This document shows, one piece after another, positions 49,939-59,440 of a stretch of DNA of 64,000 nucleotides. This DNA is from Streptomyces goshikiensis. GTDB taxonomy: Bacteria > Actinomycetota > Actinomycetes > Streptomycetales > Streptomycetaceae. The notes below the pieces were generated by a model. The model saw only the letters and a list, made by a program, of their open reading frames with translations, made no database searches and was not told the DNA's origin. The translations under genes and the position numbers were made by a program. Position 1 is the stretch's first letter, and each line of letters opens with the position of its first letter. The DNA lies in contig NZ_BMVE01000021.1 of NCBI RefSeq assembly GCF_014650555.1, positions 24,044-88,043 of the forward strand, written 5' to 3'.

Positions 49939-50422
49939 TTCATGTCCTATTCTGAACAATCTTGCCGAACTGGCGTTCAGGTCCTGAATCGCCACCAGAC
50001 GGCAACGGATTCGGCAGACGCGCGTACCCTCAGGGGATCAGCGCGGTTGCGAGAATTTGTCTGCCTGTACGACATTCCATGCGCGCGGATAGCCGGAGCA
50101 GCCCGCCGGCGCCCGACTGCCCTGCTCAGGGCCTCGCGGCACACAGGATATGCGTGACGTGGCGCCTCTATTGCCCGCCTGTCTACGTTTATCGCGCTCT
50201 AGTCATTCCAGGTGGCAAGGGGTTTGCTTTGCATTTCCCGGGAGTGCCTTCAGGAGATACGTTTCGGTGGCTCTCGGGATGGCGGCTTCGTGTCATGAGG
50301 AGTGCGCTGATGCCCGACTTTGATCTCTTCCGGCCGAGCCGTTCGTCCGGGACCTGTTCGACCGCGCCGCCCGCCGCGGCGGAGGCACCGATCCACGGCA
50401 TCGACGTAGCCGCCGCTCCGCG
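49939..50422. other. 484-base region upstream of the PLP decarboxylase
   Basis: The decarboxylase promoter should lie near 49950-50000 (TATTCTGAACAATCTTGCCG). A less GC-rich patch occurs at 50140-50260. No gene with a ribosome binding site and coding composition was found on either strand. Confidence 0.45.
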
Positions 50423-50740
50423 TCAGAGTTCCCCGTCCAGCGTCGCGAGTCCGTCCAGCCAGCGTGCCCGGCGTTCCGCATCGGTCTGGTCCCACCACGG
50501 GGCGCCGCGTTCGCCGAGGGCGACCTTCGCCGTGTGCACACGGCGCCGGGCTTCGCGTTCTCCCTCCTCGTCGTGCGCCCGCAAGGCAGCACCGACGGCG
50601 CGCCGGGCCGCCATCAGGTGCGTGCGCAGGCGCGCGGCGGCATCGGCGGGAAGGTCCGGGTCGGTGGCCCGCCAGCGCCTGCCGTCGATGACGACGTAGT
50701 GTCCGTCCGAGGTGTGTTCCGGCGGAGAGTCTCGTGACAT
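50423..50740 (-). CDS. small conserved-looking protein, 105 aa
   Basis: A basic soluble protein: DGHYVVIDGRRWRATDPDLPADAAARLRTHLMAARRAV followed by a charged helix with RRVHTAKVALGERG-x-PWWDQTDAERRARWLDGLATL. The GRRWRATDP and PWW motifs are typical of a small streptomycete hypothetical family. Start ATG 50740 (GTG three bases earlier possible). Function unknown. Confidence 0.75.
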   Translation of the reverse strand: MSRDSPPEHTSDGHYVVIDGRRWRATDPDLPADAAARLRTHLMAARRAVGAALRAHDEEGEREARRRVHTAKVALGERGAPWWDQTDAERRARWLDGLATLDGEL

Positions 50741-51119
50741 CACGCGATCCCGTCATCGTAGGAGTGCTCGCAGGCGGCGAAGAGCCGGGTGGAGCCATGT
50801 CGTCGCTGAGATCCTGTCGGCCCGCGCGGCGATCGGCCAGGAGGCGTGCGGCGAGTCCGCAGAGCGCGCCCTGGCGCGCGAGCCGCCCGGGGCCGCACGC
50901 CGCGCCACGCGTACGCGTACGCGACGGCCCGCACGGCCGCCGACGTCGCTCGTCCCGGTGTTCCCCCCGGTGCGCTGGGCCGCCTCGGAACGACGCATTA
51001 CCTTCCCGGGTCCCCCTGCCCCGTACGGCGAGTACAAACGTGCGGGGCCTGCTGCGACATGGTCGGGGGCGGGCGGGGCAGATGCGGGGCATCTGATGGT
51101 TCGATCCACAGGCGGCGAC
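50741..51119. other. 379-base divergent intergenic region
   Basis: Between the small protein gene and the YbdK-type ligase. Frames on both strands are Arg/Pro/Ala-rich without ribosome binding sites. Short repeats ACGCGTACGCGTACGCG at 50904-50925 are visible. No gene assigned. Confidence 0.4.
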
Positions 51120-52235
51120 ATGCGAAGCGTAGGCGTGGAGGAAGAGCTGCTGCTCGTGGACGCGCGAAGCGGTGCCCCGCTGGCCGTCTCGGGGGCGGTC
51201 CTGGCGGCTGCGGACCGTTCGGCCTGGCAGCGCCCGGGTGCGATCGGCCTGCCGGACCACGAGTTCGAGAAGGAACTCCAGAAGGAGCAGTTGGAGTTCG
51301 CCACCAAACCGGTCACGGAGATGGGTGAGCTCCAGCAGGAGATCGTCCGCATCCGCGGCGGGGCGGCCCGTCACGCGGCGAGCGCGGGCGCCGTGGTGGC
51401 CGCGGTGGCGACGTCGCCGCTGCCGGTGCAGCCGTCGCTGAACGTGAGCCCGCGCTACCGCTGGATGGGGGAGCAGTTCGGGCTGACGGCGCAGGAGCAG
51501 CTGACGTGCGGCTGTCACGTTCACGTGTCGGTCGCCTCCGACGAGGAGGGCGTCGCGGTTCTTGACCGCATCAGGCCCTGGCTGGCCGTGCTGATGGCGC
51601 TGAGCGCGAACTCGCCCTTTTGGCAGGGCGAGGACAGTGGGTACGGAAGCTACCGGAGCCGGGTGTGGAACCGGTGGCCCTCCGCCGGTCCGGTCGAGGT
51701 CTTCGGCTCCGCCGACCGCTACCACGAGCAGGTCCGCACCATGATCGACACCGGGGTGCTGCGCGACGAGGGGATGATCTACTTCGACGCCCGGCTGTCG
51801 GCCACCTATCCCACGGTGGAGGTCCGGGTGGCCGACGTCTGCCTCGACGCCGCCACGCCCGTCCTGCTCGCCGCTCTCAGCCGCGGCCTGGTCGAGACCG
51901 CGGCACGCGCCTGGCAGGACGGGCAGCCCCCGGCCAGGATCGGCACGAGTCTGCTGCGACTGGCCTCCTGGCGCGCGGGCCGCTCGGGCCTGGACGGACC
52001 TCTGCTGCACCCCGGGACCATGCGGGAGACATCCGCCGAGCAGGCGGTCGAAGCCCTGTACCAGCACGTGCGTGAGGCGCTGAACGACCACGGCGACGAC
52101 GAGCGGGTCCGGGAGGCCATCGCCCACCTGCACGAGCGAGGCAACGGCGCGCGCATCCAGCGCGGCTTGCACGCCGAGGGGCAGACCCTGGCGGCCATCG
52201 TCACCAGGTGCGCGGAGATGACGGTCGGGCCTTGA
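51120..52235 (+). CDS. YbdK-type carboxylate-amine ligase (GCS2 family)
   Basis: A 371-residue ATP-dependent ligase of the glutamate-cysteine ligase type 2 family. SVGVEEELLLVD, FEKELQKEQLEFAT, CGCHVHVSV, LSANSPFW and VEVRVADVCLDA match YbdK proteins, which have weak gamma-glutamyl-cysteine ligase activity in vitro. Streptomycetes use mycothiol, so the in vivo substrate is unclear. ATG 51120 opens the family core; ATG 51096 would add eight residues. Confidence 0.9.
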   Translation: MRSVGVEEELLLVDARSGAPLAVSGAVLAAADRSAWQRPGAIGLPDHEFEKELQKEQLEFATKPVTEMGELQQEIVRIRGGAARHAASAGAVVAAVATSPLPVQPSLNVSPRYRWMGEQFGLTAQEQLTCGCHVHVSVASDEEGVAVLDRIRPWLAVLMALSANSPFWQGEDSGYGSYRSRVWNRWPSAGPVEVFGSADRYHEQVRTMIDTGVLRDEGMIYFDARLSATYPTVEVRVADVCLDAATPVLLAALSRGLVETAARAWQDGQPPARIGTSLLRLASWRAGRSGLDGPLLHPGTMRETSAEQAVEALYQHVREALNDHGDDERVREAIAHLHERGNGARIQRGLHAEGQTLAAIVTRCAEMTVGP

Positions 52236-52501
52236 GGCGGCGGGCCAGGAAGGCCGGCCGCTCGGGGGCGCTCGTCCCGCGCCGCACGGTCACCGGGGTT
52301 CGCCCGGCACGGCAGGTCACGGCGACGGCCCCGCACCTCTCAGAGCCCTGCTCGGCAGCAGGGCGGGCCGCACCGAGCGGGTGGTGCCGCACCGGCGCAC
52401 AGACGAGCCGCCGCCTAGAGTTAAGGTCGGGAAGCGCTGCGCCCGGGCTTTCCCCCTCACGGCACAGCCCTTCAGGGGCCGAGATATCGCAGGAGCCGCA
52501 C

Positions 52502-53695
52502 ATGGGCGCCCAGCCCCGCCGAGGCCGACCGGACGACGCACACGCGGACGCCCTCTTCGGCTTCGAGGACATCGACACGGGGCAAGGAGCGCACGTCCCG
52601 GCGGACGCCGGCCCGCTGTTCCGCGACTCCCCGGCCGCCCGTCGGCTGCTTTCCGTACGGGAGATCCGTGCCGAGCCCGCCGCTGCGGCCTCCCCGCGCG
52701 GCAGGCAGGTCCTTGCCCGCTTCCCGGACGCCGAGATCGTCCCCGTGGACTCGCACTGGGGGATCCCGGACCTGCACGGCAACGCGGGGAACGTCGACCG
52801 ATGGGTGCGCATCAAGAGCGAGGTCCTGGTCCTGGGCGAGAAGAAGACGCTCACCACCCGTCCCAACGGGCGCTCCGCGGACTGGATCGCGCCCGGCCCC
52901 GCGAACGGCTGCGCGATGGCTTGCGCCTACTGCTATGTACCGCGCCGCAAGGGGTACGCCAACCCGATCACCGTCTTCACCAACATCGAGCGCATCATCG
53001 CCCACATCTCACGGCACGTCGCTCGCCTCGGCTCCAAGACCGTGGCCAACCAGTGCGACCCGACCGCGTGGGTGTACGACGTCGGAGAGAACAGCGACTG
53101 CTCCGTCGATGCGCTGATCAGCGACAACGTCGCCGACATCGTCCGGGCCTTCGCCCGGTGGCCTTCCGCCAAGGCCTCGTTCGCCACCAAGTTCGTCAAC
53201 CCGGACCTCCTCCTACTGGACCCGCGCGGACGGACCCGTGTGCGCTTCTCCGTGATGCCGCAGGAGGACTCCAAGCTGCTCGACATCCGCACCAGCCCCG
53301 TGGAGAGCCGGATCGCCGCCGCCGGGGACTTCCTGGAAGCGGGCTACGAGGTCCACTTCAACCTCTCGCCCGTCGTACTGCGCCCGGGCTGGGAATCGGA
53401 CTGGGCCCTCCTCCTGCGGCAGATGGACGATGTCCTGCCGACTGCGGTGAAGGACCAGGCTGCCGCGGAGGTGATCATGCTGACGCACAACGAGGACCTG
53501 CACGAACTCAACCTCGGCTGGCATCCGCGCGCGGAGGAAGCCCTCTGGCGCCCCGCCCTCCAGGAGCCCAAGCGCTCCGAGAACGGCAGCTGGAACGTCC
53601 GTTACCGGAGCGGGGTGAAGTCCGGGGCCGTCGAGACGATGCGCACGCTCGTGGCCCGCCACGCACCGTGGCTGCGTATCCGGTACGCCTTCTGA
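52502..53695 (+). CDS. spore photolyase-like radical SAM protein
   Basis: A 397-residue radical SAM enzyme of the SPL family. The 4Fe-4S site is CAMACAYC (C-x3-C-x2-C) in PGPANGCAMACAYCYVPRRKG. Other SPL-like parts are TNIERIIAHISRHV, NQCDPTAWVYDVGENSDCS and VHFNLSPVVL. Spore photoproduct lyase repairs a UV thymine lesion by radical chemistry; actinobacterial homologues are widespread and mostly untested. Start ATG 52502 follows GCAGGAGCC at about 6 nt. Confidence 0.9.
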   Translation: MGAQPRRGRPDDAHADALFGFEDIDTGQGAHVPADAGPLFRDSPAARRLLSVREIRAEPAAAASPRGRQVLARFPDAEIVPVDSHWGIPDLHGNAGNVDRWVRIKSEVLVLGEKKTLTTRPNGRSADWIAPGPANGCAMACAYCYVPRRKGYANPITVFTNIERIIAHISRHVARLGSKTVANQCDPTAWVYDVGENSDCSVDALISDNVADIVRAFARWPSAKASFATKFVNPDLLLLDPRGRTRVRFSVMPQEDSKLLDIRTSPVESRIAAAGDFLEAGYEVHFNLSPVVLRPGWESDWALLLRQMDDVLPTAVKDQAAAEVIMLTHNEDLHELNLGWHPRAEEALWRPALQEPKRSENGSWNVRYRSGVKSGAVETMRTLVARHAPWLRIRYAF

Positions 53696-53726
53696 TGCCC
53701 GCCACTGGTCGTGCCGGGCTTGCTGG

Positions 53727-54923
53727 TCAGCCCGGCGCAGTGCCCTGCTGCCCTGCCGGGGCTCGATGCTTCGAGCCAGGTTCGACGGGCCTGCCCTGCG
53801 GAGGTACGGATGCGGAGCCCACTGCTCGGGCAGGTGCCGGGCGCCGCATTCCCGTGCGCCGGGTTGCGCGTCGCCACAGGTGAGGCAGGAAGGCGTAGAA
53901 GCGGTCGGGAAGGAACACGGCGTCCGCGACGATCATTGCGCCGGAGAAGAGTGGCAGTCCCAGAAGTACCGCGATGCCGATGTGCATGCCCAGCAGCACG
54001 GTCAGTACGGGGTACTTGAGCCTGCCGAAGAGTACGAAGGGGAAGGCGACCTGCAAGAGCACCGTCAGGTAGCCGGCGATCGCGATCACCATCGGGTACT
54101 CGTCCACGAGGTGGGAGAGCGCGGGCCAGGGCTGGAACAGTTCGAGGTTCAGCGCGTAGTGGAGAGCGGTGCCGCCGCCCCAGGTCGGGCCCTGGATCTT
54201 GTACAGGCCGGCCGATCCGTAGAGGAAGCAGACCTGTGCCGCGATGACGAGGATGCCGCAGTTGTGCACCACCGTGGTCAAGGTGATGCGGGCGTCCTGG
54301 AGTTGCTGTGCGTAGAAGCTCCGCACCGGAACCGGCGCGTTGTCCGCGCGAGCCGTTCTGAGCCGCTCTCGGCGTGCGTCCAGGGACCAGCGCCGACCGC
54401 ACGCGGTGAGGACGAGGTAGAGGGTCATCAGCAGGATCAGGTTGTCGCCCCCGTCCGTCATGAAGATCGATCTGGCATGGAACGAGGTCACCACGACGGC
54501 GAAGAGGACCGACATGGCGCGGGTCCGCCAGCCCAGCATGAACAGCGCGGACGTGAGGAGGGCCATCACGTAGCAGAGTTCGAAGTAGGCGCGGCTGTCG
54601 GACAGGAGCAGGATGCTGTTCCAGCCCGTCTGGTCGAAGAGCTGCTGCGCCAGCGCCGGGGTCCAGGGGGAGCCGGGGCCCCAGATCTCGTCACGGTGCG
54701 GGAACTCGCGCACGAGAAAGACCAGATAGAGCAGCCCGTAGCCGATGCGCAGAACCGACGCGGCGTACAGGGAGACCGGGCGGTCGGTCAGAAGCGACCA
54801 AAGGGTGCCGATCAGGTCGTGGAGCCACCGGTGGGCCATGTCGGCGATCGAAGCCTCCTGGACCACGGGTCGGTGAGGCGTGGCTGCCGTGGACGGGGGC
54901 TGGGGGAGCTGCTCATTTGCCAT
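53727..54923 (-). CDS. HTTM-domain membrane protein
   Basis: A 398-residue protein with the horizontally transferred transmembrane (HTTM) domain, related to vitamin K-dependent gamma-glutamyl carboxylase. About seven to eight helices: LRIGYGLLYLVFLVREFPHR, WRTRAMSVLFAVVVTSFHARS, GGDNLILLMTLYLVL, VCFLYGSAGLYKIQGPTWGGGTALHYAL, and others. Enzyme activity in bacteria is unproven. Its start overlaps the stop of the DUF5819 gene by 11 nt; the two families are often paired in actinomycetes. The C-terminal 45 residues are disordered. Confidence 0.9.
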   Translation of the reverse strand: MANEQLPQPPSTAATPHRPVVQEASIADMAHRWLHDLIGTLWSLLTDRPVSLYAASVLRIGYGLLYLVFLVREFPHRDEIWGPGSPWTPALAQQLFDQTGWNSILLLSDSRAYFELCYVMALLTSALFMLGWRTRAMSVLFAVVVTSFHARSIFMTDGGDNLILLMTLYLVLTACGRRWSLDARRERLRTARADNAPVPVRSFYAQQLQDARITLTTVVHNCGILVIAAQVCFLYGSAGLYKIQGPTWGGGTALHYALNLELFQPWPALSHLVDEYPMVIAIAGYLTVLLQVAFPFVLFGRLKYPVLTVLLGMHIGIAVLLGLPLFSGAMIVADAVFLPDRFYAFLPHLWRRATRRTGMRRPAPARAVGSASVPPQGRPVEPGSKHRAPAGQQGTAPG

Positions 54924-55653
54924 GGGAGGTCACCTTCCACCAGGGCAGGAGCCGGTCCTCGGTGGGTGCCGGCTGGCGGGTCCCGGCCGCTGTGCCGGGC
55001 GCAGCGACGGGCAGCGTGATGACCCGGAGCTGAATGAACTCGAAAGCGCGGCCCTTGTTGTGAGCGGCGATGCGGTCCGCGGCGATGTTCCGCAGGTACG
55101 TCTGCAACATCACGGCCCGTTCCGATCGTGCCGTGTCGCTTCCTCCGTGTGTCTCGACGTAGGAGGTCCAGGCACGGCGCAGGAGGTTCTGGGACGTATG
55201 GCTCGGGAATACATTGTGGTCGACCGCGGAATGGTCCACGGCAGCCAGGTCGAACCAGGGGGTCACCTGCACCGATCCCTTGGGGTCGGTGTGTGCGGTT
55301 CTGGCCAGGATGTTCCGGTTGAAGGAGTCGGGGTCCGGGGCGAAGAGCCGCCAGTTCTGTTCGAAGAGCGGGTACACCCATCCGTTGACCTGTGAGCTGT
55401 ACCGCTTCGACACAGGATTGGCGGGGGCCACATGAAGGAACACCAGGACGACGTGGACCAGGGCCGTCACCAGACAGAGGGCTACAGCGATGTACAGCCC
55501 TGCCTTCAGCGTACGGACACCCATGGGCGGCTTACCCGGTCTGACCACGTCATCGGGGCACTCCCGGGGGGCCGGACCGGAATCGGACGCCTGAAATTCC
55601 TTCACGTCCGCAGATTCAATTCCGCTCGACACTTCCCACCCGGTCTTTCTCAT
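54913..55653 (-). CDS. DUF5819 protein, HTTM partner
   Basis: A 246-residue protein. About 45 N-terminal cytoplasmic residues precede one membrane helix (LKAGLYIAVALCLVTALVHVVLVFL), then an extracytoplasmic domain with YPLFEQNWRLFAPDPDSFNRN and TPWFDLAAVDH, the DUF5819 signature. Co-occurs with HTTM proteins; presumably the pair forms a membrane complex. First gene of a two-gene operon. Confidence 0.88.
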   Translation of the reverse strand: MRKTGWEVSSGIESADVKEFQASDSGPAPRECPDDVVRPGKPPMGVRTLKAGLYIAVALCLVTALVHVVLVFLHVAPANPVSKRYSSQVNGWVYPLFEQNWRLFAPDPDSFNRNILARTAHTDPKGSVQVTPWFDLAAVDHSAVDHNVFPSHTSQNLLRRAWTSYVETHGGSDTARSERAVMLQTYLRNIAADRIAAHNKGRAFEFIQLRVITLPVAAPGTAAGTRQPAPTEDRLLPWWKVTSHGK

Positions 55654-55765
55654 GTCTGCTGTTCGCCTGGGGTCTCCGCGACCCGCACCCGCGGCGCGCG
55701 GCGGATCCGATGAGGATTCCGCCGCGCGCCGTCATCCGATGAACGGGCTTCGTGCCGCCTGCTGC

Positions 55766-57061
55766 CTAGCCCTCGTGGCCTTCGTGATCTTCGTGGCTTT
55801 CGTGACCCTCGTGGCCCGCGGGCTTGTTGCCGTAGCCGAAGTGGTCGCCGGGCTTCCCGTCGTGGCCGTGGTCGTGGTCCGGCTTACCGGGTCCCTCGTC
55901 GTGCCCGTGGTCCGGCCCGCCGTGCTCCAGCCCGTGGTGCTCCTGGCCTCCGTGGTCCGGGCCGCCATTGTCCGGGCCGCCGGGGTAACCACCGTGACCG
56001 CCGGTGACGTTGCCCCCGGTGATGGTCCCGCCGGTCGTGTTACCACCGGTCGTGTTGCCACCGGTGCTGTTCCCGGCCGTGTTGCCCGAGGTGTTACCGG
56101 AGGTGTTTCCGGCGATGTTGCCCGAGGTGCCGCCGGACACGAGGCCAACGACCGGTCCGCCCAGGAGGCCACCACCGATCAGACCCACGGTCGTGCCGGT
56201 CGTCGTGCCGGTCGTCGTGCCGGCGGTCGGAGTTCCGGTGGTGCCCGTGGTCGTGCCGGTCGTCGTGCCCGTGGTGGTGCCCGTGGTCGTGCCGGTGGTC
56301 GTGCCGGCCGTCGTTCCGCCGGTGGCGCACCCGCCGAGGAAGATCCTGTTGGTGTCGAGCGACACTGCACCGTTGCGGGCCAACGCCCGACCCTCGATGT
56401 TCGTCCCCGTGGTGACGCTGATCGAGGTCAGAGCCATGATGGTGCCCACGAAGGTGGAGGTGGTGCCGAGGGTGGCCGAACTCCCGATCTGCCAGTACAC
56501 GTTGCACGCCGAAGCGCCGTTCGTGAGGAGCACCCGGCTGTTGGACGCCGTCGTCAGGGCTTCAGGGATCTGGAACACCCAGACGGCGTTGGGGTCTCCT
56601 CCGGCGTCCAGGATCAGGTCGCCGGTGAGTCCGACACCGGCGACAGCGGTGTGGACGCCCGGAAGCAGTGTCTGGCCGGCGCCGATTCCCGCCGGAAGCG
56701 CGAAGTCCGTGGCCTGGCCAGCAGCGTTGTTGTACGCCTGGACCAGGTCGGACTTGGCCTGAAGCGCCACGGCGTCCGCGGCGTGCACGGCGCCGAGCAC
56801 CAAGCCGGGCGGGAATCCGGAGATGGCCGGGTTCGGGTGCGTCCCGAGGTCGTGACCGATCACGGAGGGTCCGGTGTTGGTCACCCCCTGACCTGCCAGA
56901 ACGGAATAGCTGGCGGCTGTGGCCAGCGGCACGGGTGTCGCGATGGCCAGTGCCGGGGTGGGCAATCCGGCGACCATCACAGCGACAACCGTTCCGGCGA
57001 CGGCCGTGGCCAGCCAGCCGGAGAGGGTGCGACGCTGAGCCGCTTGGAACTTCAGCTTCAT
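55766..57061 (-). CDS. secreted DUF3494 (ice-binding-like) protein with TTTG repeats and His-rich tail
   Basis: A 431-residue secreted protein. Signal peptide: basic start (MKLKFQAAQRR), hydrophobic core (ATAVAGTVVAVMVAG), cleavage near PALA. Residues about 40-255 are the DUF3494 beta-solenoid of ice-binding adhesins (ATAASYSVLAGQGVTNTGPS, GDLILDAGGDPNAVWVFQIP, NVYWQIGSSATLG, VGTIMALTSISVTTGTNIEGRAL). A TTTG/TTGT tandem stretch follows, then N/G/T-rich and His/Gly/Asp-rich segments (HGHDEGPGKPDHDHGHDG). No LPxTG motif seen. Ice binding itself cannot be claimed; surface adhesion or metal binding is possible. Confidence 0.87.
   Translation of the reverse strand: MKLKFQAAQRRTLSGWLATAVAGTVVAVMVAGLPTPALAIATPVPLATAASYSVLAGQGVTNTGPSVIGHDLGTHPNPAISGFPPGLVLGAVHAADAVALQAKSDLVQAYNNAAGQATDFALPAGIGAGQTLLPGVHTAVAGVGLTGDLILDAGGDPNAVWVFQIPEALTTASNSRVLLTNGASACNVYWQIGSSATLGTTSTFVGTIMALTSISVTTGTNIEGRALARNGAVSLDTNRIFLGGCATGGTTAGTTTGTTTGTTTGTTTGTTTGTTGTPTAGTTTGTTTGTTVGLIGGGLLGGPVVGLVSGGTSGNIAGNTSGNTSGNTAGNSTGGNTTGGNTTGGTITGGNVTGGHGGYPGGPDNGGPDHGGQEHHGLEHGGPDHGHDEGPGKPDHDHGHDGKPGDHFGYGNKPAGHEGHESHEDHEGHEG
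56188..56324 (-). repeat. 12-base tandem coding repeats (TTTG units)
   Basis: Units such as ACCACGACCGGC code for Thr-Thr-Thr-Gly in the linker of the DUF3494 protein. The regular period can slip in replication, so copy number may vary between strains. Confidence 0.75.
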
Positions 57062-57632
57062 CAAGAGGCCATTTCCTGTGGATGCGGTGGCCTCCCGGGT
57101 CCTGCCGTTCGCCCGGAAAGCCTTGGTGTGTCGCCGCCGCATATTACGCAGGAATTTTCACGCGGCAATCATGAATAAGGCGCGGAGGGGGATTAATACA
57201 AACACATTCCGTGGTCGAATTTACGATTAAGGTATCGAACTCGCATTGTCGATCATCCCGACATTCCTCCGAATGGGTAGAGCTCGATTAACTCGCAAGA
57301 GGCAATACCGCACACTTACCCAATTAAATTCAACCCCCGCACATGGAGATGTGCCGCCAGTCAGGCGATCTCGCGAACCTTGCGGGATGGGCGTGGCGGC
57401 AGTTCGTAGTCAAATCCACTACCTCCGAGGTCACTGACCTCGGGGCCCCGCCATGAAGCGGATGACGGAAACAGAACCCGCACCATGAGCCGGGGAATCC
57501 TGACTCCGGAGCTCCTTTTCCGGGCCCGGCCGCAGGCCGATGGGCCCGGACGGCGGTCGAGTCGACCGATACCAGCCATCCGCCCGAGGACGCCGGGAGA
57601 CGGGGTCGACGTGACTACGGCGCCCCCAGCCG
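57062..57632. other. 571-base AT-enriched intergenic region
   Basis: The part 57140-57350 is much richer in A+T than the rest of the window (GGGGATTAATACAAACACAT, TTACCCAATTAAATTCAACC). It is the likely promoter and upstream region of the DUF3494 gene. No protein or RNA gene was recognised. Confidence 0.5.
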
Positions 57633-59333
57633 TCAACAGGCCGACGGGTTGTGAGGTGCGATGCGGATGGCGAGGAGCACCATGTCGTCCTCCGGGTGGG
57701 CGGGGGCGACGGTACCGGCAAGGTGCTCCAGGACATCACCCAAGGGGGTGTCGGTGCTCGCCGCGGCCAGGCGGCGTGCAGCCTCACCCGTGGCGGCGTC
57801 GAGGTCCTGCTCGCGGTGTTCGACGAGTCCGTCGGTGTAGAGCAACAGCGTGCTGCCCGGGGCCAGGAGGCGGGTATGGGTCGTTCGAGGTCCGGGCGGC
57901 AGGCCGGGATGTATGAGGATGTCGTGGGCCCCGAGCTCTTCGGCGGGCTCGCCCGGTACGCCGGGGTGGGTGAGCAGTGGGGGAGGGTGGCCCGCGTTCG
58001 TCCACGCGAACTGCCAGTGGCCGGCGGGCCGGGGGGTGAGGTGGGCGTGGACCAGGGTGCCGCCGGCCGGGAGGCCCAGCGTCTGACATGCCCGGACGAG
58101 TGCCTCGACAGCCTGGTGCGGGGGCCTGTCCGGATGATCGATGTCGGCCTGCCGGAGCATGCTGCGGACCTGCCCCATCAGGGTCGCGGCGCCCAGGTCG
58201 TGCCCGGTGATGTCCCCGACCGTCACGGCCCACGCACCGTGCGGTCCGAGCAGTGGGTGGAGGTCGTACCAGTCGCCGCCGACCATGTCCTGCCGTGCGG
58301 CCGGCCGGTACAAGGCGGCGGTCTCCAGTCCCGGTACCGGCACGAGATCGGTGAGCATGGCCTGCTGCAGCCGCAGGGCGACGGAGACGCGCTCGTCCAG
58401 GTAGGCGGCACGCTCCACGGCGCGGGCGGTGTAGTCGGCCAAGACGACGAGCACCGCGCGCTCGGCCGAATCCACCACGTGCGGAACGTCCCAGCCGAGC
58501 GCCAGCACGCCAAACACGCCCTCGGCGCCGGACAACGGCACGCACGCCAGGGTGTGCAGCCCCAGCGCGTCGAAGCCCGCCACGGCCTCGGACGTGTACC
58601 CGCGCGTCAGCTTCTGCCGGTCGGTGACGACCACCGTCCGCCCCTCGCGTACCGCGCGGGCGCCGGGCCAGCCCGAATCGGCCCCGTACCCCTCTCCCGG
58701 CCCGGTCCAGGGCGCCTGTCCCGCCTCGGCGCCGGCCACCTGTCGCAGCAAGCCGTCCTCACCCATCAGGTCCAGGCCTACATGGGAAGGCTTCAGTTCC
58801 CCTCCCGCCAGCCCGCTCACCCGGGCCCAGACCTCCTTCAGCCCACTGGTGTCACCGAGATCCTCCGCGGCCCGCAGCAGCAACTGCGCACGGCTGAGCA
58901 GGGTCTCCATCCGGTCCGCCTCGGCCTCCGCGAGCGAGGCTGCCTCGCCCGCCGCCTCTCCGGCGCGCTGCACCTCGTCCGAGCGCAGGCGTAGCCGCAT
59001 CTGGGCGCTGCACGCCGCGCCGAGGTCGCCGAGATCCCGTAGGTCCTCCTCGCTCCACGCGCGCGGCCCGGTGTCGGTGGCGGCCAGTACGCCGAGGAGC
59101 TCTCCTGAGGGGCCGACCAGGGGGACACCCGCGAAGGCGAGCACACCGCCGGCGTCCCCCGCCAGGGCCAAGGGCGCGCCGAGCTCCGCCACGCGACGGC
59201 ACAGCGCCGAGGCCTCGGCGTCGACGGAGCCCACCGGCCAGCTCTCGACCACGGCGGAACCCTCGGCGGCCACCCACACCAGCGCCCTGGGCGTGCCCAG
59301 CAGACGGGTGGCCAGGCGCGCGAACCGGTTCAA
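57633..59333 (-). CDS. GAF-GAF-PP2C (SpoIIE-type) phosphatase
   Basis: A 566-residue cytoplasmic phosphatase. An N-terminal GAF-like domain (1-125; GVLAFAGVPLVGPSGELLGVLAATD) precedes a coiled coil (about 125-160), a second GAF (about 160-320; LGLHTLACVPLSGAEGVFGVLAL) and a PP2C domain (325-560; QQAMLTDLVP, GGDWYDLHPLL, VGDITGHDLGAA, NAGHPPPLL, LYTDGLVEHREQ, EDDMVLLAIR). TTG 59333 is the only usable start, with GAGGGG 6 nt upstream; the frame stays open 16 codons further back. Probably acts on a STAS or anti-sigma protein. Confidence 0.9.
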   Translation of the reverse strand: MNRFARLATRLLGTPRALVWVAAEGSAVVESWPVGSVDAEASALCRRVAELGAPLALAGDAGGVLAFAGVPLVGPSGELLGVLAATDTGPRAWSEEDLRDLGDLGAACSAQMRLRLRSDEVQRAGEAAGEAASLAEAEADRMETLLSRAQLLLRAAEDLGDTSGLKEVWARVSGLAGGELKPSHVGLDLMGEDGLLRQVAGAEAGQAPWTGPGEGYGADSGWPGARAVREGRTVVVTDRQKLTRGYTSEAVAGFDALGLHTLACVPLSGAEGVFGVLALGWDVPHVVDSAERAVLVVLADYTARAVERAAYLDERVSVALRLQQAMLTDLVPVPGLETAALYRPAARQDMVGGDWYDLHPLLGPHGAWAVTVGDITGHDLGAATLMGQVRSMLRQADIDHPDRPPHQAVEALVRACQTLGLPAGGTLVHAHLTPRPAGHWQFAWTNAGHPPPLLTHPGVPGEPAEELGAHDILIHPGLPPGPRTTHTRLLAPGSTLLLYTDGLVEHREQDLDAATGEAARRLAAASTDTPLGDVLEHLAGTVAPAHPEDDMVLLAIRIAPHNPSAC

Positions 59334-59417
59334 CGTCTGCCCCTCACGCGGAAGCCTGCCCTCCCGGCAGAGCTCGTACGAACAACTCTATCGACGGGGC
59401 GCCGTACCTCGCCCGGA

Positions 59418-59440
59418 GCGGCCGTCCGTTGGACGGCCGC
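59418..59440. terminator. 10-bp perfect hairpin
   Basis: GCGGCCGTCC and GGACGGCCGC with a 3-base loop. It lies upstream of the phosphatase start on the minus strand and downstream of the 59736 gene, so it may end that transcript. Confidence 0.5.

Noticed and set aside
56188..56324. CRISPR-like regular repeats
   Set aside because: The 12-base period is a coding repeat (Thr/Gly) without spacers.
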